Positions 37,352 to 48,992 of a DNA stretch of 64,000 bases are shown in pieces. The notes beneath the pieces are model-generated. The model saw nothing but the letters and a program-made list of their open reading frames with translations. It did not search any database and was not told the origin of the DNA. The stretch's first letter is position 1. Every line of letters begins with the position of its first letter. The position numbers were made by a program, and so were the translations under genes. Source of the stretch: Agrocybe praecox (Eukaryota; Basidiomycota; Agaricomycetes; Agaricales; Agrocybaceae); NCBI GenBank assembly GCA_964017145.1, contig OZ024843.1, forward strand, positions 673,001 through 737,000. The letters run 5' to 3'.

Positions 37352-38699
37352 TTAAAGACGCGTCAAGACTTCCGCTCCATCTTCTGTAATGAGTACCATA
37401 TGTTCTGCCTGGGCACTACGAGCACAGTTCTATGAAACGGTTTAGTTTACAAGACTATTATTCCGTCTTGCTTGTCGCATACCTCGGTTGACGCTGTCCA
37501 ACCATCTGGGAAAACCCACCCTTGTGGATCATTACCCTGGATAACAGCAGGCTGAACGGGACGCATTAATCGAATATTACAGAGAATAAGACCAAGGAAC
37601 ATACCTCTATTGTGAAACAATGGCCTGGCTCCATCACACCCGGCTCATCATTTCCTGGGGCCATTATCGAGTCAACGGTCATCTGAACGTAAATGGATTG
37701 CGAACTCACGATGGTGTAAAATCCAAGGTGCAGAATGGAAAACCCGTCCAATCCCGTGTCCGGTGAATTGCGAAGAGACAGAATATTCCCTGCGCTGGCT
37801 TTGGAGGAAGTCATGGATCGCCCTGCCTATGTTCTTGAACGGCCGACCGGGTCCACAAGCTTGGATTCCTTTCTCGAGAGCGAGGTTTGTGACTTGGACG
37901 AGTTCCTTCCCTTGTTCGTCGACATCTCCTACCAAGAACGTCTGTGAAGTGTCGCCGTGATATCCGTTCAAAAAGACGGTGATGTCGATGTTTATGATGT
38001 CCCAGTCTTCTAACTTTCGCCTGCGTTATCCATCGGTTATTTCTCTTGTCCGGAGAGAAGGGCTTGCGTACTCGTCAGGTATTCCGTGCACAATTACATT
38101 GTTGATGCTGTGATATGTTAGGAGAAATAACAAACAAGATGCATTCAGGATACCTTGTACAGCATGAACGGGGAAATCCTTGGTAATTCAACGGAGAAGG
38201 GTAGGCTGAATGAGCAATAATAAACTCGTGTACCGCTTCATCTATAGCAAGAGTTGTAGTTCCTGGCTGAAGAACGATAATTCAGAATGAAAAAATTCTA
38301 GAAATAATTCCAGCGTACATTCACCAGCCTACCCGCAAATTCCCTGACCTTTGCTGCAAGTTTCGCAGCCTCTCGTATCCGTTTTTCTTCTTCGCCTCCC
38401 AGCTTGATCTTTCCAGCTATTTTCCTGGGCTTCGGTGCAGCATCTTCTGCGGGGACAGCCCCGTCTGGATTTAACGCATAAGCTGGTCTAACGATGTGTT
38501 CTGGCACAGGTCGTCGAGGTTGAATGTGCGAAACACCGAAAACGAATGGTTGTTCAGGTAAAATGACGTTGTACAACCCAAAGTCGTGCAAATCTTCTTC
38601 CTCGGGAGTATTTGAAGTAAAGAAACGATGTATGTTCTGTTTCACATATGGAAAAGGTCGAAATGACCGTCCCAGACAACGACGGCTAAGGCCAAGCAT
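37352..38699 (-). CDS. Methionine aminopeptidase type 1, mitochondrial
   Basis: A multi-exon gene starting MLGLSRRCLGRSFRPFPYV, an Arg-rich, acid-free leader typical of a mitochondrial presequence. All five metal ligands of type 1 MetAP are visible: Asp in NIDITVFLNGYHGDTSQTFL (both D), His in FTGHGIGRVFHSAPWILH, Glu in EPGHCFTIE and Glu in SAQAEHMVLITEDG. The substrate-contact His lies in SINNVIVHGIPDEY. The enzyme removes the initiator Met from proteins with a small second residue. The mature part resembles Map1/MetAP1D; a C6H2 zinc-finger N-terminus of cytosolic Map1 is absent, which also favours the organellar form. The last exon begins NCARSAQAEH and ends at VLTRL. Confidence 0.9.
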
Positions 38700-39378
38700 G
38701 GAAGGCGATGGTTACTCACGGACAGCCACCATGGTCCATGATGACCTGGTCATTCATTTGTCTTTTTGTCTTTTTCTTAATGAATCATACGAAATAAAGT
38801 GGATAATAGCCTCTTCTAGGGTCTCAGCCGAAAGGATTCGAAAGTGTTTTTCGATTCGGTCCTCAACCTCCCACTGCTCTACTAGACCTTATCCCACGAA
38901 ACCAACCAGCTGTTCTACAAAGACTCGAAGTTCGGAAAATGGACAAAGGCGATAAAGGCTGACTAGGGGGACATCTGGACTCCAAACCTCATGGTAAGTT
39001 CGCAAAGTACACATACTAGTAGGACATGAATCAGAACGTACACAAAGGTCCTTCATTTAGATGGTGTAATACAACTTGAGTAGAGTTTGCGATACGTCCA
39101 ATACTACACGATGCCTGCCGTCACTTGAACGCCAAGAGACCAGGGTTTCTTTCCGAGTCCCGACAGAGTTTGCTGTGAAGCAGTCATCATGAAATGTTAC
39201 AGTGCAGGTGCGCATAGGTTGGAGATGCTGGAGATGCTGGAGATGGAGGTCCTTCCTGGGTAAACCTTGAGTCGATAATGTGGACTAAATTTTCTCCGAG
39301 AAACGCACAGTATATAGCTGCGCGAAATTTGACGTTGATATTTTCAGCTCACTTCCTCAGCACTCGCAGTTATACAAA
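38700..39378. other. Divergent upstream region of MetAP and the M35 remnant
   Basis: No supported gene. The tandem 10-mer GGAGATGCT is repeated at about 39223-39247. A TATA-like element lies at 39311. Confidence 0.4.
39311..39317 (+). promoter_or_regulatory. TATA-like box of the M35 remnant
   Basis: TATATAG occurs 62 bases before the ATG at 39379, a spacing similar to that of the intact paralogue. Confidence 0.4.
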
Positions 39379-40877
39379 ATGTACTTCAAGCCCTACATTG
39401 CTGCCTTCTCACTGCTCGCTCCGGCTCTCGCATTTCCCCACAAACGAGCGGCAGAAGGCTATATTATTGTCGATGTGACTACCTCGCCTTTTGTCGAATC
39501 GGTGGACGACCTGAAGCTTACGGCTACCGTTAGCAATAATGGTGCTGAAATCGTCAAGATACTCAAGTACGGTACAATTCTCGACGACAAACTTCCTACG
39601 AAGTCTTTTGTTGTCACAAAGGATGACGAGGCTGTGAAGTTCACTGGCATCATGGTGTGTTCAAAATACGTTATAAGCTCGTCGGGCGGCCGTTAACTTA
39701 CTCTTTCCAAAGCTCTTGGTATCTCTTCCAGATGCAGACGATACTGCTTACGCTACTATTGCACCTGGAGAAAATATCACTGTCTTTCATGATGGTTAGC
39801 CTCGTCAAATATAAAGTACAGTTCTTCTCGCTGAAGCTCGCAACTTCTAGTCGCATCATTATTCGATTTCCGATCAAATGGTGCAGGAACTTTCAAGTTC
39901 GAACCTATCACTAATTTTATCGTATCCGACTCCATCAAAACAAACGAGCTTATCAAGTCCAATTCCGCTGCTGCTGCTAGCAACTCTGCTCCCATCTTCT
40001 CCCGACTCGAGGCTACATCACGCTGTTGAAGTCACAATCAACAGCCCCATATCTAAACGCGCTGCTGCTCACTTCGAGAAGCGTGCTCAAAACGTCTGCA
40101 CCGACGCGTCGAAGAAGTCTTTCATAGATCATAGCTACGCCGAAGCCAAGATCCTCGCGAATGTATCTACCTCTTATATCTCCAATATGGACGCTGGCGA
40201 TTCTGTATACCAGGCTTATTTTGGAAATACGACAACTTCCAAGGTCTCTTCTGTGCTTGAAGCTGTCGGCAACGAGAATTCGTCATCTCGGGTGTACGTA
40301 TCATTTCGTAATTTCCCTTCAAAGGATGAGGCGTCTAACCTCGATTACGGTACAGCTTGGACTGTTCCGATCCTTTAGATGCATGCAACAGCGGAATCAT
40401 CGCATATACCGTCACACGTACCACCAACGTCAGTTTACTTTTCGCTCCGTTTTACTTTATGTGCATCCAACTGACCTTTATTGGATCATACGTTCTTAGA
40501 TCTACTTCTGTGACTTTTTCTTTAGCGAAGTGCCCACTTCGACTCTTTGCACAGGAAATTCTGTCGCCTCTCGCGACGTCCGTGGTGGAACCACTCTTCA
40601 CGAGGCATGCACTTAATTTGATTCTTCGCGATGTTTCCTTTGCTAACATAGACGCTTAATTTTTATTCAATTTAGTTGACTCATGCTCTCTCTGAGACTA
40701 ACGATATAAATTATGGATGCTCCAGCCATTAGTTCTTGTCCACAGCAGACAAGGTAATCAATGCTGATAACTATAACGTAGGTCCCTTTTCTCAATATTT
40801 TCGCGATGACTCTTGAGCTGAATATATGAATGAATCAGTGCTTCGTGGCCCAAGTATACCAGGATACCATGTGCTAG
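39379..40877 (+). pseudogene. Decayed M35 lysine-type metalloprotease
   Basis: A close paralogue of the intact gene at 42180-43699, with the same exon plan. The signal peptide (MYFKPYIAAFSLLAPALAFP) and the zinc motif HELTH (from TLHE plus LTHALSETNDINYG) survive. Two lesions are visible against the paralogue. First, the frame breaks near 40021, where the local frame reaches a stop at 40027-40029 and the matching sequence (VEVTINSPIS) resumes in another frame; no intron rescues it. Second, a TAG at 40730-40732 replaces a sense codon six codons after YGC, while the C-terminal exons (CFVAQVYQDTMC) are still recognisable to 40877. The intron inside HE|LTH has a GC donor. The lesions could also be assembly errors. 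Confidence 0.7.
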
Positions 40878-42179
40878 ATCTCTAGTAAACAATCTGTGCT
40901 GCGGACGGCGTGTATCTATAACCACTTTCTTCCTTTCTTCGTTCACTTAGATTGTTCTGCTATTTGTATTGCAAAGTTGTATTTTTATTAATCGCTAGGA
41001 TAGCGCTCAAATTTCAAATGCCATTCAGTGGGTGAACGTCAAATCTTATTAGATAATCTAGGATGACCGTTCCTTCCGAACGTTGCCGAACATTTATGAT
41101 TGTACTAGGTGGGATCCCAGGTCCTATTTTTCTTTATGTAACTTTTCACCGTTCACGTTCAGGTATTGAGCTGCATTCTGCTTCCTTCAAGCTCGTATAG
41201 AAAAATACTGGATCTATTGTCCTCGCAATTGCGTGCATTTTACCTCCTTGTCATTTCTTGACCTGAATCCTGCCGGCTTCTCAAGACTACAGAAAGGATC
41301 TTGATATCCTATGGTTGCGAAATCCGAATATTCTGAGAAATCGACGCTGGTGCTATCAAGAGACAGACTTCTGTGCAATGTTGCAAGTACTGTGGAGTAC
41401 CGTAATCCACCAACCATCAGGTGAGTCGCAACCCAACTGCGACACGGTACTTCAGGCTAAAAGTTTCGTAAACCTCGGGCAACGTTATCAAAACCACTCC
41501 AACTATTTCCAGCAGTCAGGTGTTTCAAAAACAAAACCAGCTCATAGGGGTGATCTCCGCATCGAGGGCTTCAAGAGACTCCACTTTCGGAAAATCCACG
41601 TTTATTCTTGATTCTGATGTGGAGACTGTTCATGTTGGCCTTCCCTTCTACTGGAGCTCGAAGCTAGTGAATGGTTACGAAATGTCAATGAAAAGGCTAC
41701 GACACGGAGAAACTGGAGGCTTGAAGTTCTCAACTCCTTTGACATGACATATTATGCGTTCGGGTGTCTTTTGTTAAACCCGATGATGCATGTTCTGGGC
41801 GGCGAGTCGAGCAGAAAATAGATGACGATAATTATTGGGTCGTCTTTTTAGTCTATTCTCAGCATACTGTCATTCTCGTGATAGAGCTGCCGAAACTTGA
41901 AGCTGGAAACCCACGTCTGTTGGCCCCACATCGTCTCGTACTCGCAAAGCCGACATCATCTGTCTGTCTCAGACCATAATTATCTGTGGTTCTGGTCCCT
42001 TTAACCCGATATTTCATCGTTGTCTAATGTTTGCACCGACTAAAGAGCTCTCGTGGTATACAGTGAAATTTAGAAATGTATAAAAGCCCCCTGACGTCCT
42101 GGTAACATGTCTCTAGCTCACAGCTGGTTTACTTTCTCTGCGGTTTATTTCTTTGGTTGCTTGTACATCGGCGCTCATT
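40878..42179. other. Intergenic region between the two M35 copies
   Basis: Short frames only (up to 98 codons at 41315-41611), without a recognisable domain. A short palindrome is present near 41390. No gene is supported. Confidence 0.4.
42079..42085 (+). promoter_or_regulatory. TATA box of the intact M35 gene
   Basis: TATAAAA lies 95 bases upstream of the ATG at 42180, a plausible core promoter for a secreted-protease gene. Confidence 0.5.
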
Positions 42180-43699
42180 ATGTTGAAACTCTTTACTCTA
42201 TTGGTTGCCGCCGGGATAACCTTGGCCACGACCTACAAACGAGCCAATGGAATCAACATCAAGCTCGCCGCACCATCATCTCCCATCGACTCCGTCGACG
42301 ACCTCATATTGACGGCTACAGTCAGTAATGACGGACCCGAGGCGATCAAAATTATGAGGTACGGAACTGTTCTCGATGATAAGCTGCCAACGCAGTCTTT
42401 TATCGTGACAAAGGATCGTGCTCCCGTTACCTTCAACGGCGTCAAGGTATATTAATTATGCACCACAAAAAACATTAACTAACGGGCATAATAAAGGTTT
42501 CCGTTTCTATGAAACACACCGACGATACTGCTTTCGCCGTTATCGAACCAGGAAAGAATTTGACAGTCACACATAATGGTAGGTCAATTATCTTACTTCC
42601 ACTTCCCGGACCTCGTGTATGCGGTATACCAATATTTATTATATGAATCACTATAGTCGCCTCTATCTACGATTTTGCTTCCGCAGGTCATGGCACTTTT
42701 ACCTTCAAGCCCAACGTGCATTTCCTCGCATCTGAGGATTACTCCGACAAGAAGGCAATCGCAGGCTCCAATTCTTTTGTTCACCTGCAAGCTGTATCCA
42801 CGGGCACTGTCAACGTAGAGATTAATGAGGGAGTATTCAACCATCAAACCAATGCACTCATGACACGGGCTTTTAATAACTGCACCGACCCAACCAGAAA
42901 AACGATCATTGATCTAGGGTGGGTTGTTGGTCTAAATTCTCCATGCATGCGGTTGACTGACATCTTTTCCCTAGATACGCTGAGGCAAAGATGCTCACAT
43001 CCAACGCTTCCTCCTATGTTACCACTCAAGGAAACAACTCTCTGTATAACGATTACTTCGGTTCTACGCCAACGACTGATGTTATCGACGTCCTAAACGG
43101 CGTTGCTGATGAGAATAATTCCACTCGAAGGTATGTGATACGTTTCTTGTATAAGTTTGAACATCATGTTAACTATTAGCCTTGTTTTATAGTCTTAACT
43201 GTGTAGACGTCTACGGCGCCTGTTCTGAATCTGGTCTCATTGCTTATACTGTCATTGCTACTACCGACGTAAGCCTGTTATTTAGTCTCAACTGTTTCGG
43301 AACGTATCTGTGTCTTATCGACTCGTCACATAGATATTCTTCTGCGATATCTTCTTCGAGGACGCCGTCCCTGCTACCGATCTTTGCAATGGGACGACGA
43401 CGGTGGACGACAGACTCGTGCGAGGTGGAACGGTTTTGCATGAGGTTCGGCTACACACCCATGAGATATTCATATGTTAATTGACATGCAATTTTTTCTA
43501 GCTTACCCACGCTATAGGAGCTACAGTCGATATTACTTACGGATGCGATGCAGATCAGGAATTGACCCCGGCTGAAAAGGTTTCCAATGCTGATAACTTC
43601 AACGTATGTTTTATTCAGCTTAGTCTCTTCCCTAAATAACGAATATAATTTGTTTTTCAGTGCTTCACGACCCAAGTATACGCAGATACCAAATGCTGA
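42180..43699 (+). CDS. Secreted M35 (deuterolysin / peptidyl-Lys) metalloendopeptidase
   Basis: Eight exons (42180-42446, 42497-42578, 42687-42918, 42975-43130, 43193-43268, 43334-43444, 43502-43603, 43661-43699) sum to 1065 nt, 354 residues. The signal peptide is MLKLFTLLVAAGITLATT. A propeptide domain with a beta-rich, deuterolysin-type start (DSVDDLILTATVSNDGPEAI) precedes the catalytic part. The aspzincin motif is present: His307-Glu308-L-T-His311 and Asp318 in GATVDITYG, binding zinc. Conserved cysteines flank it (NCVDVYGACSESG; YGCDADQ; DTKC). The family cleaves on the N-side of lysine in basidiomycete members; substrate preference is not visible here. Extracellular nitrogen acquisition is the likely role. 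An ATG out of a TTG-started longer frame was chosen because it opens the signal peptide. Confidence 0.9.
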
Positions 43700-43903
43700 T
43701 CAGAGGCAGGGGCGGCCTTGAAAAGTTGATATATCGTATACACATATTCCCTAAATGATGTATACAACTGTTTGTAAAAATTGCGTACCTCTTTAGCGGT
43801 CTCATATATTGTATATTCTAGTCTGATCATGTGGCTCTCGGCGCACATGTTAAGGGTTCTACGAGATGGCTCACATGCACAATCGTCGGAAAACAACACT
43901 CGT

Positions 43904-44536
43904 AAAACAGTCTGGTCACTATATAGTACAGTACCCAGACTGTTTTAACTAGCAGTCGCCGAGCGGCATCACGAATAGATGCCACCCGTCCCCTGTTAGG
44001 GAAAACAGTCAGGTCACTAATACAATACCCAGACTGTTTTAACTAACAGTCGCCGAGTGACATCACAAATAGATTTGAAATAGATGGCACCTGTCCCCTA
44101 TTAGGGAAAACAGTCAGGTCACTAATACAGTACCCAAACTGTTTTAACTAACAGTCGTCGAGCGGCATCCCATCGTTTGACACCACCCTTCCCCTGCTAG
44201 GTAAAACAATCTGGTCACTATATGATGCAGTACCCAGACTGTTCTACCTAACACTCGGCGAGCGTCATCCCCCGGCGTCGGTAGTAAATGCCACCCATCC
44301 GACTCTGCTAGGGAAAACAGTCAGGTCACTAATACAGTACCCAGACTGTTTTAACTAACAGTCGGCGAGCGGCATCCTATCGTTTGACACCATCCTTCTC
44401 CTGCTAAGTAAAACAGTCTGGTCACTATATGATGCAGTACCCAGATTATTTTAATTAACAGTCAGCGAGCGGGCTGTGGCATCACACAGCGTCGGTAATA
44501 GATGCCACCCTTCCCCGGCTAGGTAAAACAGTCTGG
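43904..44536. repeat. Hairpin-bearing minisatellite, six units plus a partial one
   Basis: Units begin at 43904, 44002, 44107, 44203, 44314, 44410 and (partial) 44525, with lengths of 96-115 bp. Each full unit opens with an inverted repeat: AAAACAGTCTGG (43904-43915) against CCAGACTGTTTT (43935-43946), a 12-bp stem around a 19-nt loop; later units carry small changes (CAGTCAGG, CAATCTGG). The remainder (GAGCGGCATC.., GATGCCACCC..CCCCTG) is also repeated. Alternate units share features (CACTATATGATGCAGTAC in units 4 and 6; CACTAATACAGTAC in 2, 3 and 5), so growth was partly by two-unit blocks. Confidence 0.88.
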
Positions 44537-45000
44537 AGAGTGATTCTTTTTTAACCGGTGTGGCAGTGCAACCTACCCAGTCAGATTAGATTAGATCGTA
44601 TACAGATATGTAACCGCGACGCGTACATAGCCCAATCCATCCTTGCTTTGAACATTACCGCCATCGTGTGAGGCTGCTTGACGCGCTTCCGAGCCCAGCT
44701 ACGCCTATAGCTGCATTCTGGACTGCTCCATCTGGTGACAACAGAGCGATTCGCTGCTCTTCGCTTTTTCTGGCAACACCTGTCCCAGTTTCGGCATCAT
44801 AACCGCCAGCAGACCAATCTGGTCGCTCTTTCGACGCGTTTAACCCGCCGAAAAACACGTTCTCTGCTTTCTTCTTTCCTCCTGACTCTCAGTAATCCAT
44901 CACAGATATCACCAGACACTGCAGAACCCGCGAAAACTATTTTCATACAGACTTCCTTTTCCCACATACTTCATTTAAAACCTGTCAAATCATCCCCATC
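44537..45000. other. Upstream region of the orphan coiled-coil gene
   Basis: No gene. The repeat fades out at its left edge. Confidence 0.4.
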
Positions 45001-46101
45001 ATGCCGGCAGCCACTGCTGAAAAGAGAGCTCGTCAGAAGGCTAACAAGACTGTAGCCAAAGCCCAAACCATCGCAGACACACCACTTGCTCCCTCTATGA
45101 GCCCCTTGCCGATTTCGGCTTCGGGACGGCACTGTTCGGTCACGATCATTACGGACGAAACGAAACAACCCCCTTCTAGCTTCAAAATCGACTACATATC
45201 TCTTCCCTTTCCTACCACCGAGACGAACCAATCCCTTCATTCGACTCCTATAAACCTAGATGACCGCGCATGTATTTCGAAGGCGGAACTGACACGGATA
45301 CTGTGTCAAGCCTACGTCAACGGCGCGAGCTACTGGGAGGGCCACATTGCAGCGAAGGCGGACCGCCTTCAGCAGCAATACGACGAGAAACTACGAGCTA
45401 CGGAAGCGAATTATGCAGAACGCGAACACGACATTTACGACTCCGCCTTCTCCGACGGTTGCATGGAAGGGATGGAGAACTGCAAAGAGCGGTTTGAAAT
45501 TCTGGAAGCGGATATGGCCGCCGAATATGACCAGAAGTGCAGTGCTTCAGCAGCTGCTCTCGACGACATCGTACAGGCTTCGCAACAGACTGGTATCGAG
45601 GAAGAACGCAACCGATGGGAGCTCCTGCTTGCAAACCGAGTCAATGCTTCCATTCAGGCAACCGAGGTACCTTCAAAGCGCACCTTTACAGAAGTCAGCA
45701 TCTCGACCCCACCTCCACCTGCACAAAATTCTGACTTATCCCTAGTATCGGAACCAGCAGCAGCACCTCACGAAGCACCTTCACCTAATGACGCAATTCC
45801 TTTTACGTGGTCAAGCGAGCCCCTCCCTGATCATTCAAACTATCGACCCTCTTCTTCTACTCCTACATCTGCACCACCTCCCCCCATTGTTTCTTCGTCT
45901 CTTCCAATCCGTGACTTCTCTGACCTGCGATCTGGCGGAAACCCGTGGGACAGCCTTCAGTATCGTAAAGGACGCGGGCGCCAACACCGACACGCTCATC
46001 AGGGCAAACACCAACAACCGAAACATGGTCGACATCATAATTCATATTTTAATTCTACTTCACAATTTCGTAATCCATCATCATTCACAAACAGCTTATA
46101 G
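45001..46101 (+). CDS. Orphan coiled-coil protein with His-rich C-terminus
   Basis: A single-exon frame of 366 residues starting MPAATAEKRARQKANKTVA. The N-terminus is basic, a central region (CISKAELTRILCQAYVNGAS to about residue 210) is charged and helical with coiled-coil character, followed by a Pro/Ser-rich linker and a basic His/Gln-rich tail (RKGRGRQHRHAHQGKHQQPK). No domain is recognised. A Gag-like or nucleic-acid-binding role is conceivable because of the coiled coil plus basic tail, but there is no zinc knuckle and no pol gene beside it. It sits between the minisatellite and the three-member gene family. Confidence 0.6.
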   Translation: MPAATAEKRARQKANKTVAKAQTIADTPLAPSMSPLPISASGRHCSVTIITDETKQPPSSFKIDYISLPFPTTETNQSLHSTPINLDDRACISKAELTRILCQAYVNGASYWEGHIAAKADRLQQQYDEKLRATEANYAEREHDIYDSAFSDGCMEGMENCKERFEILEADMAAEYDQKCSASAAALDDIVQASQQTGIEEERNRWELLLANRVNASIQATEVPSKRTFTEVSISTPPPPAQNSDLSLVSEPAAAPHEAPSPNDAIPFTWSSEPLPDHSNYRPSSSTPTSAPPPPIVSSSLPIRDFSDLRSGGNPWDSLQYRKGRGRQHRHAHQGKHQQPKHGRHHNSYFNSTSQFRNPSSFTNSL

Positions 46102-46613
46102 GTAGTCGCGAACGCCAGTTTAGGATAACAATCGCACAAAAAGATGCATCTATACTACGGGGTATTTTTAGAAACTTAATGTGCGATCGTTGTACTGAGC
46201 TAACGTCATATAGTCGCCAGCAATTTACGATAGTTGTACTCAGCCATTGCTTCCAGTATCTGTAATTACGAGAGGAGTCTGGGTAGGCTGATTCAGTGTA
46301 AGACTCAAAGATTTCGAAGAATTTAGAACCCACCCAACCGGCGCCTATGACTTCGCAGTTCCAGCTTCACCCAAACCTGGGTAACACATGACATTCTTGG
46401 GACACGACGTGCGTCCAGAAATAGCACAGGGAGAAATGTGAGTAACCTTGATTTGATGGCTGGAATAAACCATCGTATACATGAAGCTTGGGATGATCAT
46501 TTGTTTAATGAAACAGCCAAGCGATCCCTCTCAAATTGTTTATAAAAACGACCAGAATTTCTTGGGTGATCTCCCCCTCTTTCCCAAATTTCTCTTTGCG
46601 GGGCCCCATTCCA
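46102..46613. other. Intergenic region before the unknown family
   Basis: No gene is supported. A TATAAAA element is at 46541. Confidence 0.4.
46541..46547 (+). promoter_or_regulatory. TATA box of family gene 1
   Basis: TATAAAA lies 73 bases upstream of the ATG at 46614. Confidence 0.45.
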
Positions 46614-47395
46614 ATGTTGTCGAAACTTTCGAAAGCGGACCGGTCTCGTCTCGAGGCATTATATTACAAGCACACCACAGCGACCTGTCTCAAACGGGTT
46701 CCTAGCAGGTCTGTCCCGATGGCTCAGCTTGTAGGACGTGCCCTGGAAGGCATGACTCCCGATGAGACTGTCGAACTCGCAGGTAAGGTTTTTGCCTCAA
46801 GTGTCGCACAATATACTCATCATTGCTCCAAGACCTTTGCCGTAAAGACCTGTACAATTTTCTTGACGCAAAAAATGACATCGGAGAGCTTCTAATTCCC
46901 ACTCGCCTTCTTTGTCGCGATTTTGCCGACTTCCTGCCCGAAAGCAGCTACTTGTCCCGAGAACTCGCCCTTGCTATTCACACCCATGCCTATTCTTACG
47001 TGTGTCGCCTACATCGCTTGGACCGACAAGGTCCCATTGACACGGATGACGTCCTTCAGGGCAGACCCTATCCTAACAAGTTTGCTCGCGAGAGGGTACT
47101 TCCAAATCGCCACCTTGATTGTGGATGCGACGCAAACGTCGTTTTACTTGATTTTTTTTTCTTCAAGACTCAAAGGGCTCGCTCAATCCACCCAGACCGA
47201 GTCAACATCCCTTTCGCCATGCAGGAGCGCATGTCACTACATTTACGTACATTTGTTTGCAGTATGTTCGAGCAATACACCGGCCTCACCATTGACGACA
47301 TATACAATCTCGAGTATGGGAAACCTGGTTTCACAGCCCGTATGAAGACTTTGCAACGGCAAAGGCTTCTAGAAGAGCTTAGGACGTCATCGTAG
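46614..47395 (+). CDS. Unknown family, member 1 (CGC / TGLTIDDIY protein)
   Basis: Two exons, with one intron after VELA (about 46782-46830), give about 240 residues starting MLSKLSKADRSRLEALYYK. I do not recognise the family. Conserved with its two neighbours are: DLYNFL, FLPESSYLSRELALAIH, the segment LPNRHLDCGCDANVVLLDFF followed by FFKTQRARS, and a C-terminal TGLTIDDIYNLEYGKPGF. The His-x3-CGC arrangement could bind metal. Member 2 is about 50% identical by eye, in the same orientation, and the intron is at the same place. No signal peptide or membrane helix is apparent. Confidence 0.65.
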
Positions 47396-47932
47396 GAATG
47401 GAAACGATCCCAAGTCAAATATCAGGTATGGTTCAGATTTTTTTAGTATATTCACATTGGCTGACTTGGAGTATCATTACTTATTACTCGCTGTAGCTAC
47501 TAGCTGCCCAATAAGCACGTCGCGTATTTTGTCTGTAGATTCCATAGCTTAGCAACCACACCTTTCTCGCGTTCTATTTATTTTGTGCAATAACCATCCA
47601 GGAATTGACGTACACAAAGCATCGATTGTGCCATTATATCCACAGTCATCGGTATACCTCGTAGGTTCAGTGTGCTAATTGGCATCGCTCTAGTCTACCA
47701 CTCACAACTTACAAGCTCTGCCATCTGGGGATCGGCGCCTGGTGGTGTGGAACGAAGGTTGTGCTGAACCATCGCTCACTCTGCATTCGACTCATCCCTA
47801 CACTTAGGTTGTAATGAACCATCGTTCAGGCCGATGGCCCAGCTTTATTGGGATAAACAATCACACAGAGAGCGCAATAACAATTATCTTGGCAACACAT
47901 CCAGTCTCTAACGTTCATCTCTGCCCATCCCA
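47396..47932. other. Intergenic region between family members 1 and 2
   Basis: No gene is seen. The sequence ATGAACCATCG is repeated around 47767-47825. Confidence 0.4.
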
Positions 47933-48694
47933 ATGCTATCAAGAACCAACAGGAAACTCCTTCGAGAACTGTTTGCGCAGTACTCAGCCGTCGCGCGCGG
48001 ACAGGGTCCCTCCGCTGAAGAGGCCAGACATAACTCTGAAACCTACCTTGTCGGACTGACTAAGGCACAAACTACTGCCATCGAAGGTGAGTTTCTGACT
48101 CTGGTTCGTGTACTATGTATTAACCCTCATGCCTCAGCTCTTGGCCGAAAGGACCTGGACAACTTCCTGGAGTCAAATGGTACCCAACCACTCGAAACCT
48201 ATACCCAGATTCTTTGCCGCAGTCATTCGGAATTTGTGCCCGAATTCGGCTACCTTTCGCGCGAGCTCGCCCTCGCCATACACTGTCACCGCAATCATCC
48301 TGACGGTCCCTCCTTTATCTGCCATATCTGTTCTACCAGTCGCACTTCAATCTATGGTCCGGTCGATACGGATGACTACCTTCAAGGCAGATCTTACACT
48401 TCTCGTCATCAGAATCCTCTCCCGGGGCATTTCAATTGCGGCTGCGTTGAACGCGTATGCCTTCTTGAATTCTTCCTCTTCAAGACTCAACGAGCCGGTT
48501 CAATGCACCCAGACAGAGGCAACATCACGTACAATATGCGGGACCGAATGTCACGTCATATTCGTGCATTTATGTGCGCTATGTTTGAACAATACACTGG
48601 CGTAACCATTGAAGACATATACCAATTGCAGTATGGAGAACCAGGTTTTGAAACTCGTATGAAAGCGCTACAATCCCGAAGATTTTCTGCTTGA
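47933..48694 (+). CDS. Unknown family, member 2 (CGC / TGVTIEDIY protein)
   Basis: Two exons around one intron (about 48088-48138), in the same phase and place as in member 1, give about 235 residues starting MLSRTNRKLLRELFAQYSAV. Shared blocks: LGRKDLDNFLE, FGYLSRELALAIHCH, then PLPGHFNCGCVERVCLLEFF followed by LFKTQRAGSMHPDR, and TGVTIEDIYQLQYGEPGFET. Between the first and second blocks it carries CHICSTSRTS, adding two cysteines absent from member 1. Function is unknown; the pair arose by tandem duplication. Confidence 0.65.
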   Translation: MLSRTNRKLLRELFAQYSAVARGQGPSAEEARHNSETYLVGLTKAQTTAIEGEFLTLVRVLCINPHASALGRKDLDNFLESNGTQPLETYTQILCRSHSEFVPEFGYLSRELALAIHCHRNHPDGPSFICHICSTSRTSIYGPVDTDDYLQGRSYTSRHQNPLPGHFNCGCVERVCLLEFFLFKTQRAGSMHPDRGNITYNMRDRMSRHIRAFMCAMFEQYTGVTIEDIYQLQYGEPGFETRMKALQSRRFSA

Positions 48695-48992
48695 CGTTCA
48701 AGAGTCATTAACACGGACTATTGTTTCCAGACAGTCAATTACCCTAGAATGGTTGATGTTATTCTACTTCGTATATCTTTTACTTCGTAGTTCACTATTT
48801 TTTTGGTAGTCATAAATCGAGAACTTTGGGCATTCCACCTAGCCGTCATGAGTCATTGCAAAAGTATATAACATGGCCAAAATCAATGGATATGACACAA
48901 ATAAGTATATAAGTGGACCCGTATTCTCGTTTAGTTCCCATCTACTTCGAAGCGAGGTTCATCCGAGAAAGATACAAATAATTCAGAAATAA

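Noticed and set aside
40878..42179. Possible gene between the M35 copies (frames at 41315-41747)
   Set aside because: Frames are short, no splice chain could be built, and no motif was recognised.
45001..46101. Retrotransposon Gag gene
   Set aside because: Coiled coil and basic tail alone do not suffice; no zinc knuckle, no reverse transcriptase and no LTR seen nearby.
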